From Gymnopus androsaceus JB14 (taxonomy: Eukaryota > Basidiomycota > Agaricomycetes > Agaricales > Omphalotaceae), in NCBI GenBank assembly GCA_009733575.1, contig ML769441.1, positions 1 through 64,000 of the forward strand: a stretch of 64,000 bases of DNA, read 5' to 3'. Of this stretch, positions 44,507 to 56,049 are shown in pieces. Position numbers and translations under genes: made by a program. Position 1 is the stretch's first letter. The number at the start of each line of letters is the position of its first letter. A model generated the notes under the pieces. That model saw nothing but the letters and a program-made list of their open reading frames with translations. It ran no database searches and was not told the origin of the DNA.

Positions 44507-44871
44507 CGGCTTCTTGTTTTTAGGTACAGAAAACAAGTGTTGTGGTAGTCATACTTTACTGTCGTTTGAAAATCACTAGCTCTACCTCCAGTTAAGCACC
44601 TAGCGATTTTTATTTGGCCCGACTTGCTTCAGAGAAACGGGTACTGTCTGGCGATCTGGGCTCTGGACGCGCTGGCAGTTGCTGTATCAAAGTGTAGCAA
44701 TTGACATCAACTGATTCAGGAACAGAGCAAGACTCAATTCTCCAATACTTATCAGGGAGGACTGATGCGATGGGATGCCGCCGTCAAAGACTCTCTTGAA
44801 ACTTGGGCATGTTTTTTTACATATACTGTCCTTTCCTCTTTTCTCAGACGACTCTACTACCTCGTTGAGGT
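44507..44871. other. Interval between surface-protein copies A and B
   Basis: Terminator and promoter sequence of adjacent paralogues; nothing else seen. Confidence 0.4.
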
Positions 44872-45660
44872 ATGGGGACCATACCTATACTGTACCTCTG
44901 TCGCTCGTTCCTGTCACTCCTTTACATTCTTTCATGGTACAGCTTCCACTATTGGAGTCGTGGGGGCAACTACTACTACTTTTGACGATGCAAGTTCAGC
45001 ATTCAGCTTTGCTTCGACTTGGAATGCGATAACGCCAAGTGATCCCTGTAACGGATGTTCAACGAAGTTGAACCGTAGGTGACGTCGGTCGACGGTACAT
45101 GGCATCGATGGCTCAGTGCAAGTGAAGCACAGCGTCTTTCACATTCGATGGTACGAGTTTGTACTTGGCTTCTGAAACATGGAACAGACGTTGATAATAA
45201 ATACTATCTACTTAGGTACTGGGGTAACCCTTTACGGAGTGACCAATGGAGACCAAACCTGCGCCCTGACATTCGCTCTTGATGGAGGCTCTTCCGTTAA
45301 CCTAGACCTTTCCAACATCCCTGACACTCCCACCAATTCTTACAATTATCCATTCTTCAGCACGTCTGGCCTTTCCAGTGGCACTCATACCCTTTCATGG
45401 ACAATTGAAAATAGCGTTAGACAACGCTGTTGCTTTGATTGACTATGCAGTCGTCACTTCTGCTAATCCGACCACGACCACTGACCTCTAGCGTGCCGTC
45501 AAGTACAACCGGTGGATCTTCAACGGTAACCGTTACACAAGCAGGTGGTTCATCCTCCACTACGTGAGTTCCCTTCTGAGGTTACTCTGATTTCTTTGCT
45601 TACATTCCTGCAGATCCGCCACATCCTCATCCTTGTCTTCTACAACATCGAGCACTGCTA

Positions 45661-45692
45661 CATCATCATCATCATCATCATCATCATCACCA
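45661..45692. repeat. (ATC)n microsatellite in the copy B linker
   Basis: About ten consecutive ATC/TCA triplets; it may be a cause of the frame slips nearby. Confidence 0.9.
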
Positions 45693-46533
45693 TCTCTTCA
45701 TCAGGAGCAACTTCATCTACCACGAGCACCTCGACTGATTCGACTAGTGGCTCCAGTAGCACGCACAACTGGAAGCCTCAGCTACTGCACCGGCATCCTC
45801 TTCCGCGGTGGTCATCACAATCGGAACGTCAGTCATTACATCCATGGAACTTTCCTCTACAAGTACCTCGATTTCTACCGCCTTACAGGCGGCCCAAAAG
45901 TCCAAAACTGCCACTATCGTTGGTGCTGTACTAGGAAGTCTCTTAGGCTTACTGTTAATCGGCGTCATGATTTTCCTGCTCCTTCGAAGAAGGCGCCGTT
46001 CACTGCCCCCAAGCGCTACTGCAGGACTGGAGGCCTTCCGTTACGATCCCAGTATGTTTCTCTCTTGAACGATTGAAAAAATGTTCTGATATCGAATATA
46101 GACTTGGATACTGAAGCTGCTCTTGGGATTTACCCGCGAGAAAAGGCAACGCGTTCGCCGCCTCCGAGTGAAACGTCTAGTAGTAGACCACCTTCAGCCC
46201 CACCGCCATTGTCGTCTGCCTCAGCCTCCTCCTCTTCCTCCTCTTCCTTCTCCTCCTTCTCCTCCTCTCTCCTCCTCCTGCTTCAACTACTGGTATGTAC
46301 AAGTTCATCACTACCGTATGAAACTCACTCACAATCGTTGCAATCTCAGATGAACCGGCTTTCGGTCCAACTTCTGAATCTGAGGCTTTTACTGAGACGA
46401 ACAATGGCACTAACAATGTTTCTATTGCGCAACCTTCTGCCAGTACAGAACCACTTTCTGCTACTAGCGCTCCCATACAACAAATGGAACAAAGAATCCA
46501 GCTTCTTGAACGAATGCTTCGGCAGGCGGACGT

Positions 46534-46652
46534 GTGAATAACAAAGAATGACCAAGCTGGGGATTGAACCAGGCCCCTGCCAAACCGGGTGCAGTGCTCT
46601 AACCACTGAGCTACTTGACCATATTCAATGGATGTGGATTCATTTCCAACAG
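46534..46652. repeat. tRNA-derived GT...AG repeat unit 1 (119 bp)
   Basis: It starts GTGAATAACAAAG and ends TTTCCAACAG, so its own termini look like splice sites. It contains a tRNA-like fold on the minus strand at 46549-46620. The T arm is damaged by one base relative to unit 2. Confidence 0.75.
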
Positions 46653-46741
46653 TCCCCCTGAAGCCACCATCCATCATGGAAGCGGTGTGACTCATCAGGA
46701 CCCCACATGCTTAGTCATCTCGCTATTCTGACTGCGAATCT

Positions 46742-46860
46742 GTGAATAACAAAGAATGACCAAGCTGGGGATTGAACCCAGGCCCTGCCAAACCGGGTGC
46801 AGTGCTCTAACCACTGAGCTACTTGACCATATTCAATGGATGTGGATTCATTTCCAACAG
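46742..46860. repeat. tRNA-derived GT...AG repeat unit 2 (119 bp)
   Basis: Nearly identical to unit 1 and in the same orientation, 208 bp downstream. The reverse strand (46828-46757) has acceptor halves GGTCAAG/CTTGGTC, D arm GCTC...GAGC and T arm CTGGG-TTCAATC-CCCAG. The anticodon arm (CTGC...GCAG) lacks U33, so it is a tRNA-like sequence rather than a working tRNA. Its last base is the exact point where copy B coding resumes. Confidence 0.75.
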
Positions 46861-46916
46861 GACGAAGCAGGCATTTTGCTCCACGATACCTCCCCTCCTC
46901 CTTATTTAGCAGGTTA

Positions 46917-47272
46917 ATCTCGTTATTCTACTTATTATTTGCCACAATTTTGGATTTTCTTCGTGTAACTGTGTCACCTATTATATTGGAGTAACACATC
47001 GTATTGTTGTTGTTAGTAGTATTCAACTTGTTACTTATTAAACTTTTATACGAAGAATGCTGCAGAATTGCTTTATCTATTTAAATTCAATATATCTTCT
47101 TGTCCATAAACTCGCGAGTGAGGTATCGAAGGTAGATTTCCAGCCTCAATGAATCGAAAGATACAAATACGAATACTGACTGAGACTCTGACCATTTTAG
47201 CGTTGGGCGCTAATCGGATTAGCGCCACATTAACGTCAAATTGCTGACCAATTTAAACTTCTGTCTTCAATC
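46917..47272. other. Intergenic before the first MYND gene
   Basis: Nothing recognised. Confidence 0.4.
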
Positions 47273-47305
47273 TTGGTCTTGTCGTCTGAATCGTTAAAAT
47301 TCGTC

Positions 47306-48843
47306 ATGGTCTTGTCGTTGGCACAGCTGGCTAAATCACCCTCAGTTCAATGTGGACCGCGTTCGATGGAATCACGCCTGGGAGCAGGACCTCGCGACAA
47401 TCTACGGTTCTCGAGACACGCCTTTTTACACAGGCCCAAGTCTCATCGACGGAGGCACGGAAACTATGTGGAACCTTTTAGCAACATCCGATATCACTGT
47501 GCAAAATACAACAACTTGGTAAAAAGAGCGGCCATCCTCCAGCGAGACCTTAGTCGAGAATCCGCGTTCAGATTTGCCAAGAACAACTTTGAGTCCGAGT
47601 GGAAAAGTTGTACCTCTGAAACACGCGAGAAATGGATTCTCGAAGGGTTGGTGAGGACTTGTCAATCTTCTCCTGATTTCGAGGAACGGAGAAGGCTTTG
47701 TCCTGAAGTTACACTACCGAGGCTCAACTCGAAGGGAAAAGGACAACCGTTCTTGGATCTTTTGCGAGCGTTGTGTTTGGATGATATTGACACAGTTCCG
47801 TCGAGCCCAAAGCCTTTTCCCAGTGACGCTTTTGACCGTCTGAGTGGTCACAAGATATCTACTCAAAATCGTGGCTGTCAACTGTTTCAGCTTGTGACGT
47901 TGACTAGGAGGACGCATTTCCTTGTGATGTTTCTCCGAAGTGTTTTTTTGGCCTTTGTAAGTTCTTCGTTCGTTTCCTACGTGATTCCTGTCGCTCATCG
48001 TTTCATTAGCACGGTGAATCGGAAACGTATTTCCTTCGAAGGTCAGCACCTATCTCCAAGTCCAAGCCAGGAATGCAACAAATCGCTAAAGAGATGGGAG
48101 TGAGCAACAAGGTCGTGAAGAGATTCGTCTCTGAATTCCTCAGCAGGGAAGTAGAGCGCAGTTGCCAAAATTGTGGACTTCCCGCAAGAATGATAGAAGG
48201 CGTCACCGCTCTTGTTGCATGTTCAAAGTGTAAATCGATTGGGAGACTCGTACACTATTGTGGAAGGTATGCACAAGTTGGCCGAGTCGTGTAACGCGAA
48301 CTAACAAAAAAGACATTACGCGTAGATCCTGCCAAGTAAACGATTACAAAAACGGCAATCCTCCTCACAAGCAGATCTGCGGTAACAAAGACGCTCTGCT
48401 GGATGCTACCTTGTCGCCACCCGAGTCCAAAGCTAAAGCTAAAGTTCCACAAACGTCCGACAAAGACGAATCCGACGATAAACCCCGATGGCCTGCTCCC
48501 CAACCTGGGTACACTCGATCCCCAGCGCTGCAGTATCAGCTCCACCTACTCGAAGAGCATCCCGATCTCCACTACGTTCTTGTTCGTCCTGACCCACAAG
48601 AAGACACTGGCGTCGTCTTCCTCAATCCCAGAGGACATTCTTTTTCCTTGTTTGCATGCGACGAGCAGTAGCCAGTTACTCTCCGAGGGAGGTGTATACA
48701 ATGTATCAGGCTCTTGAGCCTAGGGCGCGGAACACGGTACCTGCGTTTGGTATTGAGAAGTTGAAAGAGCAGTTGAAGAAGGAGTATGGAGTGGATATTG
48801 ATGAGGTTCATGCGAGAATGCAAGCTGAACCTGAGAGTCGATG
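47306..48843 (+). pseudogene. MYND zinc-finger protein, copy 1, frame slips at both ends
   Basis: The N-terminal region matches copy 2 only when read in shifted frames (WNHAWEQDLATIYGSRDTPF, then a break near 47515 at GGTAAAAAG). From about 47530 the frame is clean: FAKNNFESEWKSCTSETREK, ILEGLVRTC, CPEVTLPRLNSKGKGQPFLD. An intron ends at CATTAG (48009), then IAKEMGVSNKVVKRFVSEFL leads to the MYND finger: CQNCG, ACSKCKSIGR, HYCGR, intron, SCQVNDYKNGNPPHKQICG. The zinc ligands (Cys pairs plus YC, CQ, HK..C) are complete. The tail PRWPAPQPGYTRSPALQYQL to SYSPREVYTMYQAL and VDIDEVHARMQAEPESR needs one lost base near 48640. MYND domains bind proline-rich partners; this lineage is expanded in mushrooms with no known role. 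Confidence 0.75.
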
Positions 48844-49043
48844 ACGCTGTAATGTATGTTCTTGTTGAATTCCTCGAGGTTTGATCAGTTGTATCATGTA
48901 GTATCAGTATAAATTTTATCAGTATAAATTTCATTGCAGCTTGTGAGCGTCGCTGTTATCGATAAGCGCCGGCGCCACATTAATTCGGTTGAATTGCTGA
49001 CCAATATTAAACTTCTGCCTCTAAGCTTTTCTTCTGAATCGTC

Positions 49044-50566
49044 ATGGTCTTGTCGGCGGCGCCCTCGTTCAATGTGGACCGTACTCGTTGGAACCGCGCC
49101 TGGGAGCAGGGCCTCGCCAGGCTCTACGGTTCGCAAGACACACCGTCCTACACGGGCCCAAGTTTCATCGACAGAGGCACAGAGTCCATGTGGGACCTTT
49201 TCACAGCATCCGATGTCACTGTGCAGATCACCAGCATCATGGTAAACGAAGCGGCCATCCTCCAGCGAAATCTTACCCGAGACTCCGCTCTTAGGCTTGC
49301 CGAGAACAACTTCGAGTCCGAGTGGAAGAATTGTACCTCTGAAACACGCGAGAAATGGATTCTCGAAGGGCTCGTGAGGGTTTGTCAAGCCCATCCTGAT
49401 TTCGAACAACGGAGATTGTATTGTCCTGAAGTTACCCTACTAAGGCTCAACTCGAAGGGAAAAGGACAACCGTTCTTGGATCTGTTACGAGCGTTGTGTT
49501 TGGATGATCTTGACACAGTTCCGTCAAATCCAAAGCCTTTGCCTAGTGACGCGTTTGACCGTTTTATTGGCTACAACATATCTACTCAAAATCGTGGTTG
49601 TCAATTGTTTCAGCTTTCGCAATTCACAAAGAGGACGCATTTCCTTGTGATGTTTGTCTGGAATGTTCTTTTGGCCTTTGTAAGTTTTTCGTTCGTTTCC
49701 TATGTGTGTCTGGTCGCTCATCGTCATTAGCACGGCGAATCCAAGACGTTTCCGTCTTCATAAGATAGGCATCCATTTCCAAATTGCAAGCCAGAGATAC
49801 AACAATCGCTAAGCAAATGGGAATAAGGAACAAGGACATGAAGAAATGGTCTCCGAATTACGCAGTAAAGGAGTAGTAGAGCGCAGTTGCCAAAACTGTT
49901 TACTTCCCCGAGCATGATAGAAGGTGTCACCGCTCTTGTTGCATGTTCAAGGTGTAAATCGATTGGGAGACTCGTATTCTATTGTGGAAGGTATGCTCAA
50001 GTTAAGAGTCGATAACGCGAATTAACAAAAAAGACATTACGTGTAGATCCTGCCAAGTAAACGATTACAAAAACGGCGATTCTCCTCACAAACAGATCTG
50101 CGGTAACAAAGACGCTCTGATAGATTCTGTCTTGTCGCTGCCGGAATACAAAGCTAAAGATAAAGCTCCACAAACGTCCAACGAAGACGAATCCGACGAT
50201 AAACCCCGATGGCCTGCTCCCCAACCTGGGTACGTTCGATCTGGAGCGCTGCAGCACCAGCTATGTCTACTCGAAGAGCAACCCAATCTCCACTACGTTC
50301 TCGTTCGTCCTGACCCACAAGAGGACACTGGCGTCGTCTTCCCTAGTGCTAAGGAATTTTTGCTTTTCTTCCTTTGCATGCGACGAGCAGTGGCCAGTTA
50401 CTCTCCCAGGGAGGTGTATAGAATGTATCAGGCTCTTGTGCCTAAGGCGCAGAACGCGATACCTGCGTTTGGTATTGGGAAATTGAAAGAGCAGCTGAAG
50501 AAAGAGTATGGGGTGGATATTGATGAGGTTCATGCGAGAATGCAAGCTGAACCTGAGAGTCGATGA
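49044..50566 (+). pseudogene. MYND zinc-finger protein, copy 2, broken before the finger
   Basis: Tandem duplicate of the preceding gene. Here the N-terminus is clean: FNVDRTRWNRAWEQGLARLY, MWDLFTASDVTVQITSIM, FESEWKNCTSETREKWILEG, PEVTLLRLNSKGKGQPFLDL. After the intron acceptor CATTAG (about 49730) the frame meets a stop (PSS then TAA) and further slips through 49770-49920, where copy 1 encodes the helix and first Cys pair. The finger's second half (SCQVNDYKNGDSPHKQICG) and the tail, to VDIDEVHARMQAEPESR, are intact and in frame. Its lesions are complementary to those of copy 1. Confidence 0.75.
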
Positions 50567-50947
50567 CGCTGTAATGTATGTTTCTTGAGGATTTCTTGAA
50601 GTTTGATCCATCCTGTACGAAGATTGACTAGAATAAAGTAAAATATTCTTGGAAAAGCTCTGCAAAGCTGTAAAACAGCAAGTTAAGCATCGCCATATGG
50701 CGATGCTCGTCCACGGCGACACTGTACCTCCGCAACCTTTCTTTGCACCGACGCTTTGTGCCGACTGGATACGACGGTCCGGTAATTGCAGTAACCGTTC
50801 CCGAACACGCGTTGTATTCTTTCGTCTTTGGCTTTCTAGTATGAACCCTGAAATAACCTGTCAGCTGTTCCACAATACATAAGAGCCCGCTTTCACAAAA
50901 TGGCTTCCTTATGTACTATGGTCCTCTAAGGGCTCCTTCCAGTCGAA
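50567..50947. other. Intergenic before the alpha/beta hydrolase
   Basis: Nothing recognised apart from 5' flank. CGCCATATGGCG at 50691-50702 is a perfect 12-bp palindrome. Confidence 0.4.
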
Positions 50948-52553
50948 ATGCTAGACGAAGCCGTGACTTATCCACCCCGCAATGGCTATCCTTTATTCTT
51001 GACCGCCAAACGTTACTGGATGCCTGAGTTCGAGGCCCATGCCAACGATCCCGAGGCTTGGACATTAATATTGCTCCACGCAACGGCGGGACACAAGGAG
51101 TCCTGGGAGCCAACGCTGGAACGCATCTTTCATTGCTCGATAAAAGAGCATCATACAGTCAAGATACGCGAAGCCTGGTGCTTGGACTGTCCGAATCATG
51201 GAGCTTCGGGGTACTTGAACGAGCGGGTGCTACAGAGTCCAGAGTATTACTTGTGTTGTAAGTGCTAGCTTGTCTTTTTTTGCTTTCGAGCGATCTACTG
51301 AAACTCGTGTACTTAGTCAATTGCGAAAAATATGCTCAAGCTATATATCATTTCCTCGACGCTGGCCCCGAATATGGTGCCAAAGTTGACTTTCGATCCC
51401 GTAGGTTGTATGGGATAGGTCATTCCCTCGGAGGAAATACCATGTCTTTGTTACAAACCATGGAACCACGAATTCATTTCGCTTCCATCTCCATCGTCGA
51501 TCCAATGCTCAGCCCCGGAGGATCACATCATCTCAATAAACTCCGATCGATATTAATTAAAGGCGCGTATGAGCGCCGTGATGTTTGGCCAGACCGCGCG
51601 ATGGCCATGCAAACACTCAAGAGGAGGGATAGGACCAAGAAGTGGGATCCAAGAATATTGGAAATTTTCATTGTGAGTGAGCCTTTCTATTGCTTCAAAT
51701 CTAAAAATCCAATCTACTCGTTAGAAACACGGTATACGCCCTCATCCCGGGTCCTACTACCTCGAAAACCCCTACTTGGGCGTGACATTGGCTTGTACGC
51801 GGGATCAAGAAGCGGTACGTTCATCCTATACTTCTTTGCTTTCTCTCAGCCGCTCAGCCGAATTTCGGTCGCGATAGGCCATGTACAGAGACCCAGAAGG
51901 CGCCACGAAACCCGTAGAATCCCTTGACGTTGCTTGTCGGGAAAAACCAGTTCATCTTGTGCTTGGAGGAATAAACGACTTTATGTACGTGTCAAAGTTG
52001 AGCGATGGCGAGCTTGCTGACGCTTTCTTAATTCTTGGACACTTGCACAGGCCCAAGCGCACTCAGGAGGCTCTTCTCGACCCCAAGTCCGGAAGAAAGT
52101 TTGCGTCGACGACGATGATCAAGGAGGCGGGGCATCTGGTTGGTGTTTTCCGCCTCTTCTGTTATTTTGCCTTCTATCTCTTTCTGCATCCGCTTACATT
52201 TCCCTCATATGCGGGCCACCCATCACTTTCTTTCCTTCGCGTTCCTTTTACCGGACCGCGGAGCCTCCTGACGCTATCTAAAAGATTGTTGCTGTTGTTG
52301 CTGTTGTTGTTGTTGTTGTTGTTGTTGCTGTTTCGTTGTTGTTGCTTGTGCTGTTACTGCCGTACATGATATGCTGATGAAGTGCTTGCATTGTCTGATA
52401 CAGATCCCACTGGAAGTCCCAGACATACTAGGCGAAGTCCTGTACAAGAATATACGCAAGAGTGGGGATATTCTACAAACTCAGAGCGGGGGTTTTGCTG
52501 GGGACACTGGTAATGATAACGGTATGAAGACAAGAACAAAAAGCAAGTTGTAA
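50948..52553 (+). CDS. Alpha/beta hydrolase, toxin-biosynthesis-protein-like, 388 aa
   Basis: Exons 50948-51257, 51317-51672, 51725-51814, 51878-52138, 52404-52553 sum to 1167 bases. The fold shows LILLHATAGHKESWEPTLER (oxyanion region), WCLDCPNHGASGYLN (normally D..GHG, strand-4 turn) and the nucleophile elbow GHSLGGN with Ser140. An acidic site is expected near VLGGINDFMY, and the catalytic His lies in IKEAGHL. The last exon resumes at IPLEVPDILGEVLYKNIR. Families with this layout are annotated in fungi as peroxisomal AKT2-like hydrolases, from host-selective toxin pathways; that label is by homology and there is no toxin gene here. The final intron (52139-52403, 265 bp) is unusually long because it contains a TTG microsatellite. 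The frame is intact. Confidence 0.87.
52286..52345. repeat. (TTG)n microsatellite inside an intron
   Basis: About 19 TTG or CTG triplets within the last intron of the hydrolase gene. The minus strand reads poly-Gln, an artefact. Confidence 0.9.
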
Positions 52554-52889
52554 TCGGTATCCATATTAGACTCGCTTTCGATATAATGCAATGGTGTGAA
52601 TTTCTGATAAAAATATTCACTAGCCTTACTGTCCATATATAGTTTGATCTTTCACATCTTCGAAACACGATCCCTTCCCCCAAAGCCATTGGTTCTGGCT
52701 GCGATTTAATTCTGCTCTACCGGGATTAAATCTCCGTCCCATCTTTCAGGCCAGGTACGACCATCCGCATTCAATTACAGCACCTGAAATGGTATGGGTA
52801 CGATTGAAAATAGGTTAAGTATAAGAAACTCCTCCTCACAAGAAGTACCCTTCTCTCCTTTTCGTGTCTTGCCGACTTGGTCGAAGGCG
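52554..52889. other. 5' region of surface-protein copy C
   Basis: CAGGCCAGGTACGACCA (near 52749) recurs upstream of copy D (near 55575), showing the duplication included promoter DNA. Confidence 0.55.
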
Positions 52890-54482
52890 ATGGTCTATTT
52901 CTTTTCTAGCAACATCCTTACTATTCTCTCCTTCAACTGTCGATCTTTATTCTCGCTCTTTCTATATCTAACATGGATACTATCCATAGTCGACCAGATC
53001 ACAGTAATGGCTCAGACAAACACCACCATCGATGATTCCGACCCTGCCTTCTCCTTTCCAGGTGTAAACTGGAATGCTATTACTCCGAGCACTCCTTGTG
53101 GTGGATGCGCTACCAAATTGGACCTATCTCAAACATACAATAATACTTATCACGATGGAGACTTCGATACTAGTGGGCCGATGACGGGGTCGTTTCAATT
53201 CGAGGGTAATCAGAATCCTCATTCCTTCAATTTTTTAGCGCAATCTCTGACCGTATACAGGTACCGCTGTATACCTCTATGGAATTACAGCGTTGGCTGA
53301 GACAGCCGAGCTATCCTTTGTCGTCGATAATGGACCCACAGTCAACTTCGACCTTTCCACTGTATCTCTAACCAACTATGTTTATAATACTCTGCTGTTT
53401 AGCTCTTCAAATCTTATAAACGGACCGCACACGCTATCTTGGACTTTGATTCTGCCCACTACGAGTCCTTTTACCGATGTTCCGGGGGCAATCCATGACG
53501 CTTTGATTGACTATGCTGTTGTTACATCGGATGACGACTCTTCATCCTCTCCCTCATCTCCCTCTTCAGTAGATTCGACTGAGTCGTCTAATGGAACACC
53601 AATTACTCTTACAAAAACTGATTCCACAACTTTGTATGTCGTCCTCTGCCTTGATTCAATGCGTCTTGATTTAACGCGGGATACTGAAATACGTGCTACT
53701 TTTTCAGACTTCAAACTCAGACCGTTTCATCACTTACTACTATGACTGGCACTACTTCTCCTTCTGGTACCTCTTCCAATACGTCGAGTATCAGCGCTAC
53801 ACCCAAAAAAAGTACCCGTGCTATCGCTCCCAACTCAAAGTTAGCATCAGCAAGTTCAACAAACTTGGTCACCATTGACGGTACATCCGGCGCTGTATCT
53901 CAGTCCTCCTCTGCACCTTCCGCCACTTCAGTTAGCGGGGAAATACAAAGCGGCGGGTCTAATACCAAGCTTATCATTGCAGCGGCGCTGGGAAGCGTTG
54001 CGGGCGTGGCGTTGATAGCTTTCGCTGTATTGTTTGTGCGGAGAAAGACATATCTCGATGCTAGATTTAAGTCCCCGGAATCGGCTCTTCCATTTGATCT
54101 ACGTATACCATTCGACCTTAGTGAGTGAATTATAGCGATTGGATGGATTGCCGAGTGTAGATGGAATACTTACTCAGATTTGATTCTACGATACAGCAAG
54201 AGAGGGGGGATACCCACCAGAAAAGGTGGCAAGGCAGAATACTTTCTCGAGGCACAGGCAGGTCATGGCTCGGGAACGAGGTGATCATCTGGATGGTAAG
54301 TCTGTCTCCGCATATCTGATGTGAACAAAACCTGAAAATTTCCCTTCGAATTCAGAACCTCAGGCTGCCAGCTCTACGGACAAATACAACAGATTGAGCA
54401 AAGAGTAGGGCTAATTGAACGGATTTTGCAGGCGCCGAACGAAAGACCTGCGTCCTGGGGAACATCTCCCCCGCCCTATTAA
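52890..54482 (+). CDS. PPPY-tailed single-pass surface protein, copy C (open frame)
   Basis: The only family member here without a frame break. Signal segment LFSLFLYLTWILSIVDQITV; extracellular domain with TTIDDSDPAFSFPGVNWNAI, PCGGCATKLDLSQTYNNTYH, a 56-bp intron, TAVYLYGITALAETAELSFV, YNTLLFSSSNLINGPHTLSW and ALIDYAVVTSDDD; Ser/Thr linker across an intron; membrane helix TKLIIAAALGSVAGVALIAF with RRK stop-transfer; cytosolic REGGYPPEKVARQ; last exon (acceptor CCTCAG at about 54367) QLYGQIQQIEQRVGLIERIL then WGTSPPPY and stop. The PPPY end is a PPxY motif of the kind bound by WW domains, for example Nedd4/Rsp5 ubiquitin ligases. Signal and receptor roles are inference from topology only. 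Confidence 0.78.
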
Positions 54483-56049
54483 GCAGCCGAATCTCTTTTT
54501 TCACTCAGATACCAACGCGTACCATGATAGTATTTATTAGTAGCCATACATGGCAATTTACCCGTACTTTCAATGAGTACACGTATTACCAAAGATTGCA
54601 AAATCACTGACCCAGTATCGATGCGATTCTGCAGTCTTTCGTGCTCCTGCTTGCTTAGTTTCGGTTTCATTTTAGTACGTGCTTCTCTACTTCTAACGCT
54701 GCATCTCCGCAACCACCTTCCTTGCTGCTTCATTCATCCCACTAGTCTCGCCACTATCGCCCTTACATGAAGAGTACACCGTTGATACCTTCCGAGTCTC
54801 CTCAACGGTCCGCTTCTGGAGTGCCGAGTTGAAAGTTCCGCCACTAATGTTGCCCTTGATTTGAGTCTCGAGTCTTAACCTCTTCGGTTTTCGAGCCAAG
54901 ATGATTTTGTTATTGCTCATAATTGCAGAACCTGAAGATGTACCGGGAGATATGTTAGGCATCAGTAGAAGCCACTAGCTTCAGCTTTAGAATGTAGTGA
55001 GTATGGTTGGTGAAGACACAATGAGCAGCCTAAGGAGAATGAGCTGTCTCAATGTTAGGCCCCTCTCTGAGTGCAGGAATGGAGTCAACAATTTCGTAGG
55101 CGTATAGACAGTACTTAGCCTCAAACTCGGTGATATCTTTGGTTGTCTCTTTGACTGGAGGGGGGAGCGTATTGATGAGAGTGTGAGACATGGCATTTAA
55201 TTTCAGGTTAGAGGAAAAGAGAAAGTTCACGAGAGTGGTTTGCTTACCAGCTTGGATTAGTATTTGACTGTACCGATATTACGGTGGAGCTCAGCACTGT
55301 GTCACTGAGTCAAAGAGTATGTACCAATTTTTAGCAAAGCTGGGGTCGGGTCCGACAGACAGCAGACGCGAAGAGCCTCATCAAGTCGATGGTGTGAAGA
55401 AACACGCACGGAATCCGGAACGAATCCCGAATCCCGGCGACCCGTCAAGTTTAATTATTATTTAAGCGCCGTACTTTACACACCGTCGCCGAGCCACCAA
55501 CTCTCGAGCTTATAAGATCCTTTCTCCCAGAGCCATTGGCTCTACCTGATGTAATAGCTACTTCCATCTTCCAGGCCAGGTACGACCAGTAAAGCCATTC
55601 TAAACCATCAAGCAGAAACAAGTTATCTCACGACAGGTCAACTTCTCTCCTTCTGGCAAGAAACGAAGTCCTATTTCTCTAAGGTAGAGCATCCAAGCTC
55701 GAGCAAGGTCAGCTGACCTCCATGTGACTCCTTAATATGGTGAAATTCCATAGATAATTCTCTCAAAAAACAAGTAGGACCTGCCTCACAAATCTGCGTC
55801 ATTCAACCCTAAAAAATGTACTTAAAAGGGTGTATCACCCAAGACTTTGAGCACATATGTAATTTTGATTGAAGAGTTACCCAAACAGTGCTTCTTACGC
55901 TAAACTGATAACTCCTCTCTCAGCTTTTATCCAAATTACTGCCAGTTTATTTTTCAGACAATTATACAGTATATAAAGTGTTGAATGGAAGGAATTAGCT
56001 TCATGATGAGTGGAATAATGTTCATTCTATTTTCGAGGTGAATTTCACC
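54483..56049. other. Interval between copies C and D
   Basis: Contains a possible small open frame (next entry) and a minus-strand patch near 54693-54960 with coding-like composition (MSNNKIILARKPKRLRLETQ) that I do not recognise. The end holds duplicated 5' DNA of copy D. Confidence 0.4.
55031..55192 (-). CDS. Small hypothetical protein, 53 aa
   Basis: The ATG at 55192 opens MSHTLINTLPPPVKETTKDI and the frame ends PNIETAHSP. Composition is balanced and soluble, with no motif recognised. It could be the first exon of a larger gene or chance. No splice extension was established. Confidence 0.25.

Larger units (their letters stand above)
44872..46916 (+). pseudogene. PPPY-tailed surface protein, copy B, several frame slips
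   Basis: It is the closest relative of copy A. From the ATG at 44872 a signal-like start (ILYLCRSFLSLLYILS) is out of frame with TTTTFDDASSAFSF and WNAITPSDPCNGCSTKLN. Further slips follow at about 45079, 45120 and 45420. The second exon is well kept (TGVTLYGVTNGDQTCALTF, GLSSGTHTLSWTIEN). The linker holds an (ATC)n run at 45661-45690. The membrane helix TATIVGAVLGSLLGLLLIGV ends in RRRRR, then YPREKATRSPPPSE, the coiled coil IQQMEQRIQLLERMLRQAD, and, after a 329-bp intron-like block made of tRNA-derived repeats, DEAGILLHDTSPPPYLAG. Multiple breaks suggest a pseudogene, although the C-terminal half remains coherent. Confidence 0.72.

Noticed and set aside
46549..46828. Two functional tRNA genes
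   Set aside because: The anticodon arm lacks U33 and a paired 5-bp stem, and unit 1 has a damaged T arm; treated as tRNA-derived repeats.
52274..52459. Poly-Gln protein on the minus strand
   Set aside because: Product of an intronic TTG microsatellite.
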